From positions 1 through 64,000 of the forward strand of contig JAURZM010000013.1 in assembly GCA_030653385.1 (NCBI GenBank): a stretch of DNA of 64,000 nucleotides, given 5' to 3'. The notes beneath the pieces were generated by a model. It saw only the letters and a program-made list of their open reading frames with translations. It did not search any database and was not told the DNA's origin. Positions 62,125 through 64,000 of this stretch are shown piece after piece. The position numbers and the translations under genes are program-made. This stretch comes from Rubrivivax sp. (lineage in GTDB: Bacteria; Pseudomonadota; Gammaproteobacteria; Burkholderiales; Burkholderiaceae_C). Each line of letters starts with the position of its first letter. The first letter of the stretch is position 1.

Positions 62125-62709
62125 TCAGAACAGGCGTCCGACGTTGAACAGCGTCAGCACCCCCAGCACCAGAAAGATGAAGGCCGCGATGCCATGCACC
62201 AGCCGCATCGACACCTTGCGTGCGAGGGCGTCGCCCAGAAAAACCGCCGGCACGTTGGCCAACATCAGCCCCAGCGTGGAGCCGGCCACCACCGCAAGCA
62301 AGTCGGGGTAACGCGCGGCCAGCGCCACGGTGGCAATCTGCGTCTTGTCACCCATCTCGGCCAGGAAAAACGCCACCACCGTGGTGCCAAAAACGCCGAA
62401 GCGCTGGCGGCTGCCGATGCCGGTGTCGTCGACCTTGTCGGGAACCAGCATCCATGCTGCCATGGCGATGAATGACAGCCCGATGACCCAGCGCAGCAGG
62501 TCGGGCCCCAGCACCTGCGCCACCCAACCGCCCACGGCACCGGCCAGTGCGTGGTTGGCCACCGTGGCCACCAGGATGCCCAGGATGATGGGCAGCGGCC
62601 GCTTGAAACGCGCGGCCAGCAACATGGCCAGCAACTGGGTCTTGTCGCCCATTTCGCCCAGGGCGACAACACCGGTTGAGATGAAAAAGGCTTCCAACAA
62701 CTGCTCCAT
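62125..62709 (-). CDS. TMEM165/GDT1 family cation transporter
   Basis: This 194-residue inner-membrane protein has six helices in two inverted halves, each with the signature EMGDKTQ (~19 and ~119). The family transports Mn2+/Ca2+ (GDT1, bacterial MneA) and is expected to export manganese here, though calcium/proton exchange is possible. It converges with the hybrid kinase (stop-to-stop, no gap). The 5' region (62710-62771) is GC-rich and contains a hairpin CCCCGG/CCGGGG. Confidence 0.93.
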   Translation of the reverse strand: MEQLLEAFFISTGVVALGEMGDKTQLLAMLLAARFKRPLPIILGILVATVANHALAGAVGGWVAQVLGPDLLRWVIGLSFIAMAAWMLVPDKVDDTGIGSRQRFGVFGTTVVAFFLAEMGDKTQIATVALAARYPDLLAVVAGSTLGLMLANVPAVFLGDALARKVSMRLVHGIAAFIFLVLGVLTLFNVGRLF

Positions 62710-62771
62710 GCACCGGCATGGAGCTTGCCCGGCCGGCCCCGGACCACCCGGGGTCTTCGATGCCCTGAAGG

Positions 62772-63686
62772 CTACACCGTGAAGGGCTGCTGCCGCAGGA
62801 AAGCCGCCGCAGGCCCCAGCGTGAAGAGATTGGGCGACTGGCTGGCCGGCATGCGGCTGCGCACCTGAGCGTGCAGTTGCGTGTAGGTGCCGCTGAACTT
62901 GCCCTTGTTCCAGACCGCCAGCAGCTCACCGGTGAAAGCGCCGTTGTTGTCTCCGTCCATCGAGTACTGGTTGTCCTGGCAGCCCGAGATCAGCACCACC
63001 GAGGGTTTGAAGCGCCCCACCAGCACGGTGGCCTGCGCCGCCGGGCCTGCCAATGCCACTTGCGCCAGGGCGGCGTCGGGGTCGACCGGCGCACGGCGCC
63101 TTTCGGCGGCCGCCGCCTGCGCCACGTCGGCCTGCAGGCGGTCGTACAGCTCACGGTGCGCGGCATAGACTTTGGCACCGATGGCGTCGGGCATCAGGCG
63201 CCGGCGCTGGCCGGCAGGCAGCGGCGGCGGTTTGCGCGCGCGTGTGACGGTGCCGCTGTGGCAGCTGTCGCTGAGCACCAGCACCCGCACACCGGCGGCA
63301 AAGCGGCTGAGCTCGAAGTACAGCTCGTCGTCGATCAGCTGGCCGTCGAAGAGGCACCAGGTTTCGTCCTTGCGATCGGCTTCGTCGCGGTTGGTGTCGG
63401 GCACCTGACCGCCATGGCCGGAAAACGTCAGGAAAAACAGGTCGCCCGACTTCAGCGCCTTGACCGCCGCGCGCAGCGCAGCCAACACGGCTGCGCGGGT
63501 GGCCTTCTTGGTCAGCAGCGTCGTGCTTTTCATGCCCTGTTTCCTGGCGATGGCGGCCATGTCCTTGGCATCGAACTCACACGCTGCCAGCGGGCCTTCC
63601 CAGCCTTCGTAGGCCGCGGCGCTGACGGTGTTCAGGCCCAGGTGCAGCGACATCGCATTGGCTTTTTTGAGGGTGGACGTGGCCAT
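62772..63686 (-). CDS. Caspase-family protease (metacaspase-like)
   Basis: This 304-residue protein has a caspase-fold peptidase domain with the catalytic dyad His91 (FSGHGGQV) and Cys142 (LSDSCHSGT), the spacing seen in metacaspases, which cut after Lys or Arg. No signal peptide, membrane helix or extra domain (such as WD40, NACHT or TPR) is attached. The last ~100 residues include DDGN-like turns (MDGDNNGAF) near 243-250. The partner and trigger are unknown. The ATG at 63686 was chosen over an open frame 91 codons longer that has no family match. Confidence 0.92.
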   Translation of the reverse strand: MATSTLKKANAMSLHLGLNTVSAAAYEGWEGPLAACEFDAKDMAAIARKQGMKSTTLLTKKATRAAVLAALRAAVKALKSGDLFFLTFSGHGGQVPDTNRDEADRKDETWCLFDGQLIDDELYFELSRFAAGVRVLVLSDSCHSGTVTRARKPPPLPAGQRRRLMPDAIGAKVYAAHRELYDRLQADVAQAAAAERRRAPVDPDAALAQVALAGPAAQATVLVGRFKPSVVLISGCQDNQYSMDGDNNGAFTGELLAVWNKGKFSGTYTQLHAQVRSRMPASQSPNLFTLGPAAAFLRQQPFTV

Positions 63687-63852
63687 GAGCGGTTCTCCTG
63701 TGTCGGGTGTTGTGTCGGGTTGTTGGGGTGCGGCGGCGGGATCATGGAACGAAGTTTGGGCGTGCGCCAACCCTAGGAAACTGGGCTGCCACCCGCGCCT
63801 CGTGCAGACTCGAGGCCCTGGGCCAGATGCCGGTCCGAAGCCTTGCCCCTCC

Positions 63853-64000
63853 ATGAACAGACACTTGCCACCGCCTTTTGAACTGCAGCCCCTGCCCGGG
63901 TACCGCGAATACCCGCCCGAGGAAATGCAAAGGCGGGCGCAGGACTTCCGTGGCGACATGGCGCGCCGCCGCAGCGTGCGCGACTTCGAGTCGCGTGCCG
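63853..64000 (+). CDS. Nitroreductase family protein (partial, cut by window edge)
   Basis: Only the first 49 residues lie in the window. They include [11 protein letters not shown] (~38-48), the FMN-phosphate-binding start of nitroreductase-like flavoproteins that reduce nitro groups, quinones or cobalamin-related substrates with NAD(P)H. The start is divergent from the metacaspase gene with a 166-bp gap. The rest of the gene is outside this window. Confidence 0.75.
   Translation, partial: MNRHLPPPFELQPLPGYREYPPEEMQRRAQDFRGDMARRRSVRDFESRA

Overview
The window is a high-GC chromosomal stretch from a betaproteobacterium of the order Burkholderiales, probably close to the Rubrivivax/Leptothrix/Ideonella/Methylibium group. 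The evidence is the codon usage, the gene set (a DUF3567 protein, a PhaM-type polyhydroxyalkanoate granule protein, a small H-NS-family protein, a glcDEF glycolate oxidase, and lplT-alr-radA synteny) and G+C-rich hairpin repeats at gene ends. I recognise no rRNA, tRNA, CRISPR array, prophage or insertion sequence. Because the DNA is so GC-rich, nearly every real gene carries long open reading frames in its other frames; these are left out.

Layout. 1-6.5 kb: a tandem repeat, a multi-pass membrane protein beside a c-di-GMP phosphodiesterase (EAL with a decayed GGDEF), a two-domain AAA+ ATPase, and DUF3567 and DUF3108 proteins. 6.5-11 kb: a forward run of a fumarylacetoacetate-hydrolase-family enzyme, a membrane-anchored aspartic protease, a TraB/GumN protein, PhaM and a FIST sensor protein. 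11-15.7 kb: glycolate oxidase glcD-glcE-[methyltransferase]-glcF. 15.7-26.5 kb: small-molecule and stress functions (DMT exporter, DUF885 peptidase, glpK, H-NS, MtfA-like peptidase, OsmC, glutathione transferase, DUF1992 and TPR proteins, amidase). 27-35.7 kb: a dipeptide/oligopeptide-type ABC importer whose genes are split into two blocks by four unrelated genes. 35.7-43.6 kb: aldehyde dehydrogenase, a VapBC-like pair overlapping a short-chain dehydrogenase, an Lrp regulator divergent from an ornithine-cyclodeaminase-family gene, a LysR regulator, aromatic aminotransferase and glutathione peroxidase. 43.7-53.5 kb: a receiver protein without its phospho-acceptor, two DMT transporters, lplT, alr and radA, with four extra genes between alr and radA (GlsB, ArfB, DUF2141, carotenoid oxygenase). 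53.5-64 kb: glycosyltransferase, ilvE, a zinc-finger protein, a kinase-like remnant, a four-module rhodanese, a response regulator with a large hybrid kinase, a TMEM165/GDT1 cation transporter, a metacaspase-like protein and the start of a nitroreductase.

How genes work together: GlcDEF oxidises glycolate to glyoxylate; the ABC genes form a complete peptide importer if the two blocks are co-expressed; LplT and Alr serve the envelope; the 58.5-62.1 kb response regulator and hybrid kinase are a two-component pair. Most of the window is ordinary core genome. I found no clear-cut new multi-gene system. The best leads are the orphan metacaspase, the double AAA+ ATPase, the Asp-less receiver, the toxin-antitoxin pair coupled to a dehydrogenase, and the interrupted peptide-transporter and glycolate operons.
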